From: Burkholderiales bacterium
GTDB lineage: Bacteria > Pseudomonadota > Gammaproteobacteria > Burkholderiales > Burkholderiaceae_E
DNA length: 43,775 bases
Direction: 5' to 3'
Assembly: GCA_003818495.1 (NCBI GenBank)
Contig: RPRK01000018.1
Coordinates: forward strand, 1-43,775
Part shown: piece after piece, positions 26,827 through 36,076 of the stretch
Layout: every line of letters begins with the position of its first letter
Numbering within the stretch: position 1 is the first letter of the stretch
Position numbers and translations under genes: made by a program
The notes under the pieces: generated by a model
Seen by the model: only the letters and a program-made list of their open reading frames with translations
Databases searched by the model: none
What the model was told of the DNA's origin: nothing

Positions 26827-29008
26827 CCGCACGCGAGTCCGCACGCGAATCCGCACGCAATTCGGCACCGGCGGGCGCGGCGGCGACCTCGACCAGGCAG
26901 TCGTAGAAGGTGGGTCCGCGGCCCAGGTCGGTGAGCGCCTGTCCGGTGACCGCATTGACGTTGTGCCCGCCGGGCGCGAGCTTCGGCCACCACACTCCCC
27001 AGCCGACGACCACACCAGGGCGGGTGCGACCGGACACGCGCAGCCGGGCCAGGAACGCGCCCCGGTCGTTGAAGACGCGCACCATCGCCCCCTCGGCGAG
27101 GCCGCGCGCACGCGCGTCCTCGGGATGGACGTCGACCGCCGGCTCGCGCTCGGTCGCCCTCAGGCTCGCCACGTTGACGAAGGTCGAGTTCATGAAGTGG
27201 CGCGCCGGCGGCGAGATCATCGACAGCGGAAAGCGCGCGGCGAGCGCGGGGTCGGAGGCGGGCGACTCGTACGGCGGCACGTAGTCGGCGAGCGGGTCCA
27301 GGCCCTGGGCGGCGAGCCGTGCCGAGGTGAACTCGACCTTGCCCGAGGGCGACGGGAAGCCGCCGGCGGCGAACGGCGCCTCGGGGACCGCGAGCTTCGC
27401 ATAGCCGAGCTCGGCCAGGGTCTCGAGCACCGCGCGGCGCGCCGCCGGCCCCGGCCCGCCGTGGGCCGCGACGACCGCCGCCAGCGGCGTGGGCAGGCGC
27501 GGATCGTCCAGGCGCAGCGCGTCGGCCGCCACCTCCTCGTCGCTGGCGCGCAGCGCGGGGTGATCGAGGCCCATCCGCGCCGCGAGCCGGCGGAAGATCT
27601 CCGAGTTCGGCAGTGCCTGCCCGATCGGTGCGATCGCCGGCCGATTCACCACCCACCACCGGTGACCGTAGGTCTTGTGCAGGTCGAAGTGCTCGAGCTG
27701 GGTGGTCGCCGGGAGCACCCAGTCCGCATGGTCGGCGGTGTCGGTCATGAACTGCTCGATGACCACGGTGAACAGGTCCTCGCGGGCGAAGCCGCGCCGC
27801 ACCTTCGAGCTGTCGGGCGCCACCGCCACCGGATTGGAGTTCCAGACGACCAGCGCCTCGACCGGCGGATCGGCCTCGAGCAGCGCATCGCCGATCGTCG
27901 ACATGTTGAGCGTGCGCGGGCGCCGCTCGCCGAGCAGGTCGGGCCGCTGCCAGGCGGCGACGTCGAGGTTGAAGTGCCCGCTCGCCGACAGCAGGACACC
28001 GCCGGCGGCGTGCTTCCACGCACCGACCAGCGCCGGCAGCCCGGCCACCAGTCGCACCGCGTTCGCACCGCCGCGCACGCGCTGCATGCCGTAGTTGAGG
28101 CGGATCGCCGCGGGTGCGATCGTGCCGTAGTCGCGGGCGAGCGCGACCACCTGCGCGGCCGGGATGCCGCAGGTCTCGGCGACCCGCTCGGGCGGCCATG
28201 CGGCCGCACGGGCGGCGAGCGCCTCGAAGCCCACCGTGTGCGCATCGACCCAGGCCCGGTCCACCAGCCGCTGCTCGACGAGCTGCTGGACGATGCCGAG
28301 CGCCAGCGCGCCGTCGGTGCCCGGACGCAGCGCGACGTGCTCGTCGCACCGTTCGGCGGTGGCCGTGCGGTACGGGTCGATCGCGACGAGCTTTGCCCCG
28401 CGACGCCGCGCATCCTGCGCGAGGCTCCAGAAGTGGACCGACGAGGTGATCGGGTTCGAGCCCCAGATCAGGATCAGGCGCGCGTCGGCGAAACGTTCGA
28501 CGTCCATCCCGACGGGGCCGCCGAGCGTGTAGGTCAGACCGTGGACGCCGGGCGACGAGCAGATCGTGCGGTCGATCAGCGACGCGCCCAGCGCGTGGAA
28601 GAAGCGCTGGCCGATGCCGTCGCCCTGGACGATGCCCATCGTGCCGGCGTAGCTGTACGGCAGGATGCGCTCCGGATCGCGCGCGGCGATCGCGCCGAGC
28701 CGCGATGCGATGTCGGCGAGCGCCTCGTCCCAGCTGGCCGGCTCGAAGCGCCCCGAGCCCTTCGGACCGACGCGGCGCAGCGGCACGGACAAGCGGTCGG
28801 TCGCGTAGACCCTTTCGAGATAGCGCGAGACCTTGGTGCACAGCACCCCGCGCGTGGGCGGATGATCGGGGTCACCCGCGACCCGGATCGCGACGCCGTC
28901 GCGCACGGTGGTGCGCAGCGCACAGGTATCGGGACAGTCGTGCGGGCACGCGCCGCGGACGACGGTTTCTCCGGGAGTGCCCGGGTTCTCGACGGGGTTG
29001 GCAGCCAT
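26819..29008 (-). CDS. Molybdopterin oxidoreductase (DMSO reductase superfamily)
   Basis: 729 residues with an N-terminal [4Fe-4S] site C-x3-C-x3-C-x27-C (Cys21, 25, 29, 57; ACPHDCPDTCAL and GVLCTKV) and bis-MGD-binding segments such as LILIWGSNPITSS, LVAIDPYRT and VVWNSNPVAVAPDS. The C-terminal dinucleotide-binding domain includes HFMNSTFVNVASLR. No twin-arginine signal is visible, so it seems cytoplasmic. The subgroup resembles assimilatory-type or thiosulfate/formate-like enzymes of unknown substrate, and no partner subunit is nearby. The C terminus ends in RADSRADSRADA, encoded by a tandem repeat. Divergent from the M20 operon over only 44 bp. Confidence 0.93.
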   Translation of the reverse strand: MAANPVENPGTPGETVVRGACPHDCPDTCALRTTVRDGVAIRVAGDPDHPPTRGVLCTKVSRYLERVYATDRLSVPLRRVGPKGSGRFEPASWDEALADIASRLGAIAARDPERILPYSYAGTMGIVQGDGIGQRFFHALGASLIDRTICSSPGVHGLTYTLGGPVGMDVERFADARLILIWGSNPITSSVHFWSLAQDARRRGAKLVAIDPYRTATAERCDEHVALRPGTDGALALGIVQQLVEQRLVDRAWVDAHTVGFEALAARAAAWPPERVAETCGIPAAQVVALARDYGTIAPAAIRLNYGMQRVRGGANAVRLVAGLPALVGAWKHAAGGVLLSASGHFNLDVAAWQRPDLLGERRPRTLNMSTIGDALLEADPPVEALVVWNSNPVAVAPDSSKVRRGFAREDLFTVVIEQFMTDTADHADWVLPATTQLEHFDLHKTYGHRWWVVNRPAIAPIGQALPNSEIFRRLAARMGLDHPALRASDEEVAADALRLDDPRLPTPLAAVVAAHGGPGPAARRAVLETLAELGYAKLAVPEAPFAAGGFPSPSGKVEFTSARLAAQGLDPLADYVPPYESPASDPALAARFPLSMISPPARHFMNSTFVNVASLRATEREPAVDVHPEDARARGLAEGAMVRVFNDRGAFLARLRVSGRTRPGVVVGWGVWWPKLAPGGHNVNAVTGQALTDLGRGPTFYDCLVEVAAAPAGAELRADSRADSRADA
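26824..26859. repeat. Three-unit 12-bp tandem repeat across a gene junction
   Basis: CATCCGCACGCG, AGTCCGCACGCG and AATCCGCACGCA. It encodes the RADS-type C terminus of the molybdoenzyme, and its last unit supplies the ATG of the peptidase gene. Confidence 0.85.
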
Positions 29009-29052
29009 GACCGCGATGTTAAGCTAACCCTTTTGGCGAGAGGCACACCATC

Positions 29053-30249
29053 ATGATGCTGGCCGAAGGAATTCTCGAGCTGCAGTCCGAGATCCAGGCG
29101 ATCCGGCGCGACCTGCACGCCCACCCCGAGCTGCGCTTCGAGGAGCACCGGACCGCAGCGGTCGTCGCGTCCAAGCTGCGCGCCTGGGGTCTGGAGGTCA
29201 CCGAGGGGATCGGCGGCACCGGTCTGGTCGGCACGCTGCGACGAGGCACGTCGAGCCGCGCGGTCGGCCTGCGCGCCGACATGGACGCCCTGCCCCTGCA
29301 GGAGCACAACACCTTCGGCCACGCTTCGAAGCACGAAGGAAAGATGCACGCCTGCGGCCACGACGGCCACACGGCGATGCTGCTGGCCGGCGCGCGCTGG
29401 CTGTCGCTGCACGGCGGCTTCGACGGCGTCGCGCACTTCATCTTCCAGCCCGCGGAGGAAGGCGGTGCCGGCGCGCAGAAGATGATCGACGAGGGCCTGT
29501 TCGATCGCTTCCCGTGCGAGGCGGTGTTTGGCATGCACAACTGGCCGGGCATGAAGGTCGGTCAGTTCGCGGTCACGCCCGGCCCGATGATGGCCTCGTC
29601 CAACGAGTTCGAGATCACCCTGCGCGGCAAGGGCGCGCACGCCGCGATGCCGCAGAACGGCGTCGATCCGGTGCTGGTGGCCACCCATCTCGTGCAGGCG
29701 CTGCAGTCGATCATCACCCGCAACAAGAAGCCGATCGACGCCGCCGTGCTGTCGGTCACCGAGATCCACGCGGGCAGCACGACCAACATCATCCCGGACA
29801 GCGCGATCGTGCGGGGCACGGTGCGCACCTTCACGATCGAGACGCTCGACCTCATCGAGTCGAGGATGAAGGCGCTGACGGAGCAGCTGCCGCCGGCCTT
29901 CGGTGCCACCGGCTCGCTGCACTTCCACCGCAACTACCCGCCCACCATCAACGACCCGAAGCAGACCGCGTTCGCGGCGTCGGTCATGCGCGAGCTGGTC
30001 GGCGAGGACGCCGTCGATGCAGCCTGCGAGCCGACCATGGGCTCGGAGGACTTCGCATTCATGCTGCAGGCGAAACCGGGCTGCTACGCCTTCATCGGCA
30101 ACGGCGACGGCTCCCACCGCAGCCACGGCCACGGCCTCGGCCCGTGCATGCTCCACAACCCGAGCTACGACTTCAACGACGAGCTGCTGCCGCTCGGCGG
30201 CAGCTTCTGGGTCAAGCTGGTGCAGCGCTTCCTGCCGGCCTCGGCGTGA
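29053..30249 (+). CDS. M20 family amidohydrolase (hippurate-hydrolase-like), copy 1
   Basis: 398 residues, cytoplasmic dinuclear zinc enzyme of the M20D group that cleaves N-acyl amino acids. Motifs: RRDLHAHPELRFEE, VGLRADMDALPL, the metal-binding MHACGHDGHTAML (Cys101, His103), catalytic-Glu segment FQPAEEGGAGA, MHNWPGM, and the C-terminal metal ligand region MGSEDFAFML. GAGAGG precedes the ATG. It heads the ABC transporter operon, followed by the permease gene after 40 bp. Sequence is clearly paralogous to the gene at 31297. Confidence 0.94.
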   Translation: MMLAEGILELQSEIQAIRRDLHAHPELRFEEHRTAAVVASKLRAWGLEVTEGIGGTGLVGTLRRGTSSRAVGLRADMDALPLQEHNTFGHASKHEGKMHACGHDGHTAMLLAGARWLSLHGGFDGVAHFIFQPAEEGGAGAQKMIDEGLFDRFPCEAVFGMHNWPGMKVGQFAVTPGPMMASSNEFEITLRGKGAHAAMPQNGVDPVLVATHLVQALQSIITRNKKPIDAAVLSVTEIHAGSTTNIIPDSAIVRGTVRTFTIETLDLIESRMKALTEQLPPAFGATGSLHFHRNYPPTINDPKQTAFAASVMRELVGEDAVDAACEPTMGSEDFAFMLQAKPGCYAFIGNGDGSHRSHGHGLGPCMLHNPSYDFNDELLPLGGSFWVKLVQRFLPASA

Positions 30250-30289
30250 GCGGCTCGCAGCGCGGGCCGGCGACGGCGGGTCGCCGGCC

Positions 30290-31276
30290 ATGATGATCGC
30301 GTTCATCGTCCGCCGCCTGCTGCAGGCGGTCGTCGTGATGGCGGTCGTCGCCTTCGTGTCGTTCTCGCTGTTCCAGTTCGTCGGAGATCCGGTCGTCGCG
30401 ATGCTGGGCCAGGATGCGACGCCCGAGCAGCGTGCGGACCTGCGCCGCGACCTCGGGCTCGACGACCCGGTCCCGCTGCAGTTCTGGACCTTCGTCAAGA
30501 ACGCGGTCCAGGGCGATTTCGGGCTCTCGTACCGGCAGGGCCGCAAGGTCAGCACGCTGATCCAGGAACGGCTGCCGGCCACGCTGGAGCTGTCGATGGC
30601 CGCTGCGGGCCTGGCGCTCATCGTCGGCATACCGATGGGCGTCTACACGGCGCTGCGGCGCAAGGGCGTGCTCGCGAACATCTTCCTCGCGGTCTCGCTG
30701 ATCGGCGTCTCGCTGCCGACCTTCCTGATCGGCATCCTGCTGATCCTGATCTTCGCGGTGCTGCTCGGCTGGCTGCCGTCGTTCGGCCGGGGCGATACGG
30801 TGGACATCGGGGGCTGGTCGACGGGCCTGCTCACACGCGACGGCTGGGCGCACCTGGTGCTGCCCTCGATCACGCTGGCCCTGTTCCAGATGACGCTGAT
30901 CATGCGTCTGGTGCGCTCCGAGATGCTGGAGGTGCTGCGCACCGACTACATCAAGTTCGCCCGCGCCCGCGGCCTGCCCGACCGGGCGGTCTACTTCGGG
31001 CACGCGCTCAAGAACACGCTGGTGCCCGTGATCACCATCACGGGGCTTCAGCTCGGCGCGCTGATCGCGTTCGCGATCATCACGGAGACGGTGTTCCAGT
31101 GGCCCGGCATGGGGCTGCTGTTCATCCAGTCCGTGCAGGTCGCCGACATCCCGATCATGGCCGCGTACCTGTGCCTGATCGCGCTCATCTTCGTGACGAT
31201 CAACCTGGTCGTCGACCTGCTCTACTTCGTCGTCGACCCGCGGCTCCGCGTCGAGCGCTCGACCGCCGGCCACTGA
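30290..31276 (+). CDS. ABC peptide transporter permease (DppB/OppB-type)
   Basis: 328 residues from the first of two adjacent ATGs (the track ORF starts far upstream in another gene's frame). It begins with RRLLQAVVVMAVVAFVSFSLF, the usual DppB-type first helix, and has GDFGLSYRQGRKVSTLIQERLPATLEL, about six membrane helices and the EAA-type cytoplasmic loop (RTDYIKFARARGLPDRAVYFGHALKN) that contacts the ATPase. Partner permease is at 34153. The two permease genes are separated by an amidohydrolase and the receptor gene, which is unusual. Confidence 0.94.
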   Translation: MMIAFIVRRLLQAVVVMAVVAFVSFSLFQFVGDPVVAMLGQDATPEQRADLRRDLGLDDPVPLQFWTFVKNAVQGDFGLSYRQGRKVSTLIQERLPATLELSMAAAGLALIVGIPMGVYTALRRKGVLANIFLAVSLIGVSLPTFLIGILLILIFAVLLGWLPSFGRGDTVDIGGWSTGLLTRDGWAHLVLPSITLALFQMTLIMRLVRSEMLEVLRTDYIKFARARGLPDRAVYFGHALKNTLVPVITITGLQLGALIAFAIITETVFQWPGMGLLFIQSVQVADIPIMAAYLCLIALIFVTINLVVDLLYFVVDPRLRVERSTAGH

Positions 31277-31296
31277 ACCCCCGGCCACCGAACCCC

Positions 31297-32493
31297 ATGT
31301 ACCTCGCCGCCCACCCCGCCATCGCCGGCCTGCGTGCCTGGCAGGCCGATCTCACCGCGATCCGGCATGCGCTGCACGCGACGCCCGAACTCGGCTTCGA
31401 GGAGCACGTCACCGCCGAGCTGGTGGTACGCCAGCTCGAGCGCTACGGCGTCGACGAGATCCATCGCGGGCTCGGCAAGACGGGCGTGGTCGGCGTGATC
31501 CGGGGCCGCGCGAACGGCAGCGGCCGCACGGTCGGGCTGCGCGCCGACATGGATGCGCTGCCGCTGGCCGAGGAGAACGGGTTCGCGCACCGCTCCACCG
31601 TCCCGGGCCGCATGCATGCGTGCGGGCACGACGGGCACACCGCGATGCTGCTCGGCGCCGCGCGCTGGCTGGCCTCGACGCGCGAGTTCGACGGCACGGT
31701 GCACCTCATCTTCCAGCCCGGCGAGGAAGGCTACGCGGGCGCGCGGGCGATGATCCAGGACGGCCTCTTCGAGCGGTTTCCCTGCGACACGGTCTACGCG
31801 ATGCACAACTGGCCGGGCCTCGAGCCGGGCACCATCGCGGTCAAGCCGGGCCCGATCATGGCCGCCGCCGACCGCGTGACCATCACCATCGAAGGCAAGG
31901 GCGGGCATGGCGCGCACGCCTACCTCGCGATCGACCCGGTCGTGGTCGCCGCCCACGTGATCACGGCCGCCCAGACCATCGTCAGCCGCAACGTCGGCCC
32001 GCTCGACGCCGCGGTGGTCAGCCTGTGCTCGATCCAGGCGGGCCACCCCGCCGCGATGAGCGTGATCCCGCGCGAGGCCGTCATCACCGGCACCGTCCGC
32101 TCGTTCCGCCGGCAGACCCAGGACATGATCGAGCAGCGGCTGACCCAGCTCGCCGAGTCGGTCGCCATCGGGTTCGGCGCGACGGCCCGCGTGCAGTACG
32201 AGCGGATGTATCCGGCCACGGTGAACACCCGTGACGAAGCCATGTTCGGGGCCGAGGTCGCCGAGGAACTCGTGGGCGCCGGGCACGTGATCCGCGACCT
32301 CGACCCGAGCATGGGCGCCGAGGACTTCTCCTTCATGCTGGAGCAGCGCCCGGGCGCCTATTTCCGCATCGGCCAGGGCGGCGCAGAATCGGGCTGCTTC
32401 CTGCACAACCCGCGCTACGACTTCAACGACGCGATCCTGCCGCTCGGAGCCGCCCTGTTCGTGCGGCTCGCCGAGCGCTCGCTGCCGCTCTGA
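31297..32493 (+). CDS. M20 family amidohydrolase (hippurate-hydrolase-like), copy 2
   Basis: 398 residues, same length and motif order as copy 1: TAIRHALHATPELGFEEH, VGLRADMDALPL, MHACGHDGHTAMLLG, FQPGEEGYAGA, MHNWPGLEPG and MGAEDFSFMLEQ. All metal and catalytic residues are kept. The divergence in the lid-domain part (GGHGAHAYLAIDPV versus GAHAAMPQNGVDPV) suggests a different acyl or amino-acid preference. Lies 20 bp after the permease gene in the transporter operon. Confidence 0.94.
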   Translation: MYLAAHPAIAGLRAWQADLTAIRHALHATPELGFEEHVTAELVVRQLERYGVDEIHRGLGKTGVVGVIRGRANGSGRTVGLRADMDALPLAEENGFAHRSTVPGRMHACGHDGHTAMLLGAARWLASTREFDGTVHLIFQPGEEGYAGARAMIQDGLFERFPCDTVYAMHNWPGLEPGTIAVKPGPIMAAADRVTITIEGKGGHGAHAYLAIDPVVVAAHVITAAQTIVSRNVGPLDAAVVSLCSIQAGHPAAMSVIPREAVITGTVRSFRRQTQDMIEQRLTQLAESVAIGFGATARVQYERMYPATVNTRDEAMFGAEVAEELVGAGHVIRDLDPSMGAEDFSFMLEQRPGAYFRIGQGGAESGCFLHNPRYDFNDAILPLGAALFVRLAERSLPL

Positions 32494-32549
32494 GCACGCC
32501 GACACCCCTTCCAGGACGAGCCGGTCCACCGCTACCGAGCCCCACCGAC

Positions 32550-34121
32550 ATGACCCACCGCCACACCCGATCGGCCATCCTGCTCGCCGCCGCGCTCCTC
32601 GTCACAGGCGTGCAGGCGAAGACACTGCGCACCGCCGACCAGGGCGACGCGCTGTCGATGGATCCGCATTCGCTGAACGAGACGACCCAGCTCGGCTTCA
32701 CCCACAACGTCTACGAGCCGCTGGTGGCGCGCGATGCGCAGCTCAAGCCCACCCCGGCGCTCGCCACGGCGTGGAAGCAGACCTCTCCGACCGTCTGGCG
32801 CTTCGAGCTCCGCCGGGGCGTGAGCTTCCACGACGGCGCGCCCTTCAGCGCCGACGACGTGGTGTTCTCGTTCCAGCGCGCCGCCGACCCCGGCTCGGAC
32901 CTGCGCGGCACGGTCGGGCAGATCAAGGAGGTGCGCAAGCTCGACGACTACACCGTCGAGATGGTCACCACGGTGCCGGTGCCGATCCTGCCCGAGCAGA
33001 TCACCTCGCTGTACATGATGAGCAAGGTCTGGTGCGACGCGAACAACGCGGCCAAGCCCGTCGACAAGCGCAAGGGCGTCGAGAACGCCGCATCGGTGCG
33101 CGCCAACGGCACCGGCCCGTTCCGGCTGCGCTCGCGCGAGCCGGGCGTGCGCACGGTGCTGGTCCGCAACCCTCAGTACTGGGGCCGGATCGAAGGCAAC
33201 GTCACCGAGGTCGTCTGGACGCCGATCGGCAACGACGCCACCCGCGTCGCGGCGCTCAAGTCGGGCGAGATCGACCTGATGCAGCCGGTGCCGGTGCAGG
33301 ACGCCGAGCGGCTCAAGCAGGATCCGAACCTCAAGGTGCTGCAGGGCGCCGAGCTGCGGACGATCTTCCTCGGTATGGACAGCAAGCGCGACGAACTGCT
33401 GTTCTCGAGCGTCAAGGGCAAGAACCCGTTCAAGGACCGCCGGGTCCGACAGGCCGTCTACCAGGCCATCGACGTCGAGGCGATCCGCGCCCGGATCATG
33501 CGTGGCGCGGGCACGCCGACCAACCTGATGATCGCGCCCGGGGTCAACGGCTTCGTCGCGGACCTGAACAAGCGGCCCGCGTACGACCCCGAGGCCTCGA
33601 AGAAGCTGCTGGCCGATGCCGGCTACCCGAACGGCTTCGAGGTGAAGCTGAACTGCCCGAACGACCGTTACGTGAACGACGGCGAGATCTGCCAGGCGGT
33701 GGCGGGCATGCTCGCGCGCGTGGGCGTCAAGATCAGTCTCGAGGCGGAATCGAAGGCGACGTACTTCCCCAAGATCCTGTCGCGCAACACCTCGTTCTAC
33801 CTGCTCGGCTGGACCCCCACCACCTACGACGCGCACAACACGCTGTACAACATCATGGCGACGCCGCAAGGCGGCCAGGGCGTGTTCAACCTGGGCAGCT
33901 GGTCGAACGCGCGCTTCGACGAGCTGACGACGCAGATCGGCGTCGAGACCGACCAGGGCAAGCGCAACGCGATGATCGCCGAGGCGATGAAGATCCACGC
34001 CGAGGACTTCGGCCACGTGCCGCTGCACCAGCAGGCGCTCGCGTGGGGGCTGCGCAAGAACACCAGCATCCTGCAGCGCGCCGACAACATCATCCTGTAC
34101 CGAACCGCGGTGGTTCAGTGA
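32550..34121 (+). CDS. ABC transporter substrate-binding protein (DppA/OppA family)
   Basis: 523 residues with signal peptide MTHRHTRSAILLAAALLVTGVQA, no lipobox Cys, so soluble periplasmic. SBP family 5 features: KTLRTADQGDALSMDPHSLNE, YEPLVARDAQLKPTPALATAW, FSADDVVFSFQRA and the ANGTGPFRLRSREPG segment. It should capture small peptides or related ligands and deliver them to the two permeases. Lies 56 bp after the second amidohydrolase; ligand unknown, but the coupled M20 enzymes suggest N-acyl amino acids or dipeptides. Confidence 0.94.
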   Translation: MTHRHTRSAILLAAALLVTGVQAKTLRTADQGDALSMDPHSLNETTQLGFTHNVYEPLVARDAQLKPTPALATAWKQTSPTVWRFELRRGVSFHDGAPFSADDVVFSFQRAADPGSDLRGTVGQIKEVRKLDDYTVEMVTTVPVPILPEQITSLYMMSKVWCDANNAAKPVDKRKGVENAASVRANGTGPFRLRSREPGVRTVLVRNPQYWGRIEGNVTEVVWTPIGNDATRVAALKSGEIDLMQPVPVQDAERLKQDPNLKVLQGAELRTIFLGMDSKRDELLFSSVKGKNPFKDRRVRQAVYQAIDVEAIRARIMRGAGTPTNLMIAPGVNGFVADLNKRPAYDPEASKKLLADAGYPNGFEVKLNCPNDRYVNDGEICQAVAGMLARVGVKISLEAESKATYFPKILSRNTSFYLLGWTPTTYDAHNTLYNIMATPQGGQGVFNLGSWSNARFDELTTQIGVETDQGKRNAMIAEAMKIHAEDFGHVPLHQQALAWGLRKNTSILQRADNIILYRTAVVQ

Positions 34122-34152
34122 CCGCCCCGACGTCGTCCGAAGAGTCCGCCGA

Positions 34153-35073
34153 ATGAGCACCTCCGCGATCGCCCGCTTCCTCGACGGCGACGTCTATCAC
34201 AGCTTCAAGAACAGCCCGGTCGCGGTCGCGGCCGCGGTGGTCGCGGCCATCATGGTCCTCGGCGCGGTCTTCGCGCCCTGGGTCGCCCCGTTCGACCCGT
34301 TCGACCTGAAGACGCTCGACCTCAACAACTCGCTGCTGCCGCCGTCCTGGACCGAGTCGGGGCAGGCGGCCTATCCGCTGGGCACCGACGACCAGGGACG
34401 CGACGTGCTGTCCACGATCCTCTACGGCTCGCGGATCTCGCTGCTGGTGGGTGTCGCGTCGGTCGCGCTGGCGATGGTCATGGGGATCGGGCTCGGCCTG
34501 CTCTCGGGGTACCTCGGCGGGCGGCTCGACGCATTCATCATGCGCGTGGCCGACGTGCAGCTGTCGTTCCCGTCGATCCTGATCGCGCTGCTGATCAACG
34601 GCGTGGCCCGTGCGGTGCTGCCGTCGGACGCCAACATCGACGCGATGGCGCTGGCGGTGCTGGTCGGCTCGATCGGGCTGGCGAACTGGGTGCAGTACGC
34701 GCGCACCGTGCGCGGCTCGACGATGGTCGAGAAGAGCAAGGACTACGTGCAGGCGGCCCGTGTCATCGGCGTCGGGCCGATCGCCATCATGCTGCGGCAC
34801 GTGCTGCCGAACGTGCTCGGACCGGTGCTCGTCATCGGCACGATCAACGTCGCGACCGCGATCATCACCGAGGCCACGCTGTCCTTCCTCGGCGTCGGCG
34901 TGCCGCCGACCTCGCCGTCGCTCGGCACCATGATCAACAACGGCAACAACTTCCTGTACTCCGGCGAGTGGTGGCTGGTGATCTTCCCGGGCTCGACGCT
35001 GATCCTGCTGTGCATGTCGGTGAACCTGCTCGGCGACTGGCTGCGCGACGCGCTCAATCCGAAGCTGCAATGA
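34153..35073 (+). CDS. ABC peptide transporter permease (DppC/OppC-type)
   Basis: 306 residues. The N-terminal OppC_N helix (NSPVAVAAAVVAAIMVLGAVFAP) precedes the core: HPLGTDDQGRD-type motif (PLGTDDQGRDVLSTILYGSRISL), further helices and the EAA loop (SKDYVQAARVIGVGPIAIMLRHVLPN). About six membrane spans. It partners the DppB-type permease at 30290 and is followed 10 bp later by the first ATPase gene. Confidence 0.95.
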   Translation: MSTSAIARFLDGDVYHSFKNSPVAVAAAVVAAIMVLGAVFAPWVAPFDPFDLKTLDLNNSLLPPSWTESGQAAYPLGTDDQGRDVLSTILYGSRISLLVGVASVALAMVMGIGLGLLSGYLGGRLDAFIMRVADVQLSFPSILIALLINGVARAVLPSDANIDAMALAVLVGSIGLANWVQYARTVRGSTMVEKSKDYVQAARVIGVGPIAIMLRHVLPNVLGPVLVIGTINVATAIITEATLSFLGVGVPPTSPSLGTMINNGNNFLYSGEWWLVIFPGSTLILLCMSVNLLGDWLRDALNPKLQ

Positions 35074-35083
35074 GACGCGCGCG

Positions 35084-36076
35084 ATGAACGCCCCCGCTCC
35101 CCTGCTCGAAGTCCGCCACCTGCGGGTCGAGTTCCCCACCCGACGCGGCACGCTGGTCGCGATCGACGACGTCTCCTTCGACATCGCTCCCGGCGAGGTG
35201 CTGGGCGTGGTCGGCGAATCCGGCGCGGGCAAGTCGATCACCGGCGCTGCGATCATCGGCCTGCTCGAGCCGCCGGGACGCATCGCCGGCGGCGAGATCC
35301 TGCTGTCCGGTCGCCGCATCGACAACCTCGAACCCGCGCAGATGCGCCGGGTGCGGGGCAAGGAAGTGGGTGCCATCTTCCAGGACCCGCTGACCTCGCT
35401 CAATCCGCTCTACACCGTCGGCCGGCAGCTCGTCGAGACGATCCAGACCCACCTCGACCTGACCGCCTCGCAGGCCCGCACCCGCGCGGTGGACCTGCTC
35501 AAGAGCACCGGCATCCCGGCCGCCGAGGAACGGATCGACCACTATCCGCACCAGTTCTCCGGCGGCATGCGCCAGCGCGTGGTCATCGCCCTCGCGCTCG
35601 CGGCCGAGCCGCGGCTGATCGTCGCCGACGAGCCGACCACCGCGCTCGACGTGTCCATCCAGGCGCAGATCATCGCGCTCATCAAGCGGCTGTGCCGCGA
35701 GCACGGCACATCGGTGATGCTGGTCACCCACGACATGGGCGTGATCGCCGAGACCGCCGACCGGGTCGCGGTGATGTACGCCGGGCGCATCGCCGAGATC
35801 GGCCCGGTGGCCGACGTGATCCACAAGCCCAAGCATCCGTACACCATCGGCCTGATGGGCTCGATCCCGACGGTGGGGCAGGACCGCGAGCGGCTCGCCC
35901 AGATCGACGGCTCGATGCCGCGGCTCAACGCGATCCCGAAGGGCTGCGCGTTCAACCCGCGCTGCCCCAAGGTGTTCGCGACCTGCCGCGAGCGGCGCCC
36001 CGACCTGCTGGCCGCGGGCACGTCGCTGGCCGCCTGCTGGCTGCATGACGCGTCGGTGGCGAAGGAGGCGGCATGA
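35084..36076 (+). CDS. ABC peptide transporter ATP-binding protein (DppD-type)
   Basis: 330 residues with Walker [14 protein letters not shown]-loop [11 protein letters not shown], signature [15 protein letters not shown], Walker [15 protein letters not shown] and switch His in VTHDMG. The C-terminal oligopeptide/dipeptide extension with its Cys cluster ([20 protein letters not shown]) is complete; in related proteins this region may bind an Fe-S cluster. It overlaps the second ATPase gene by 4 bp (ATGA). Confidence 0.96.
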   Translation: MNAPAPLLEVRHLRVEFPTRRGTLVAIDDVSFDIAPGEVLGVVGESGAGKSITGAAIIGLLEPPGRIAGGEILLSGRRIDNLEPAQMRRVRGKEVGAIFQDPLTSLNPLYTVGRQLVETIQTHLDLTASQARTRAVDLLKSTGIPAAEERIDHYPHQFSGGMRQRVVIALALAAEPRLIVADEPTTALDVSIQAQIIALIKRLCREHGTSVMLVTHDMGVIAETADRVAVMYAGRIAEIGPVADVIHKPKHPYTIGLMGSIPTVGQDRERLAQIDGSMPRLNAIPKGCAFNPRCPKVFATCRERRPDLLAAGTSLAACWLHDASVAKEAA

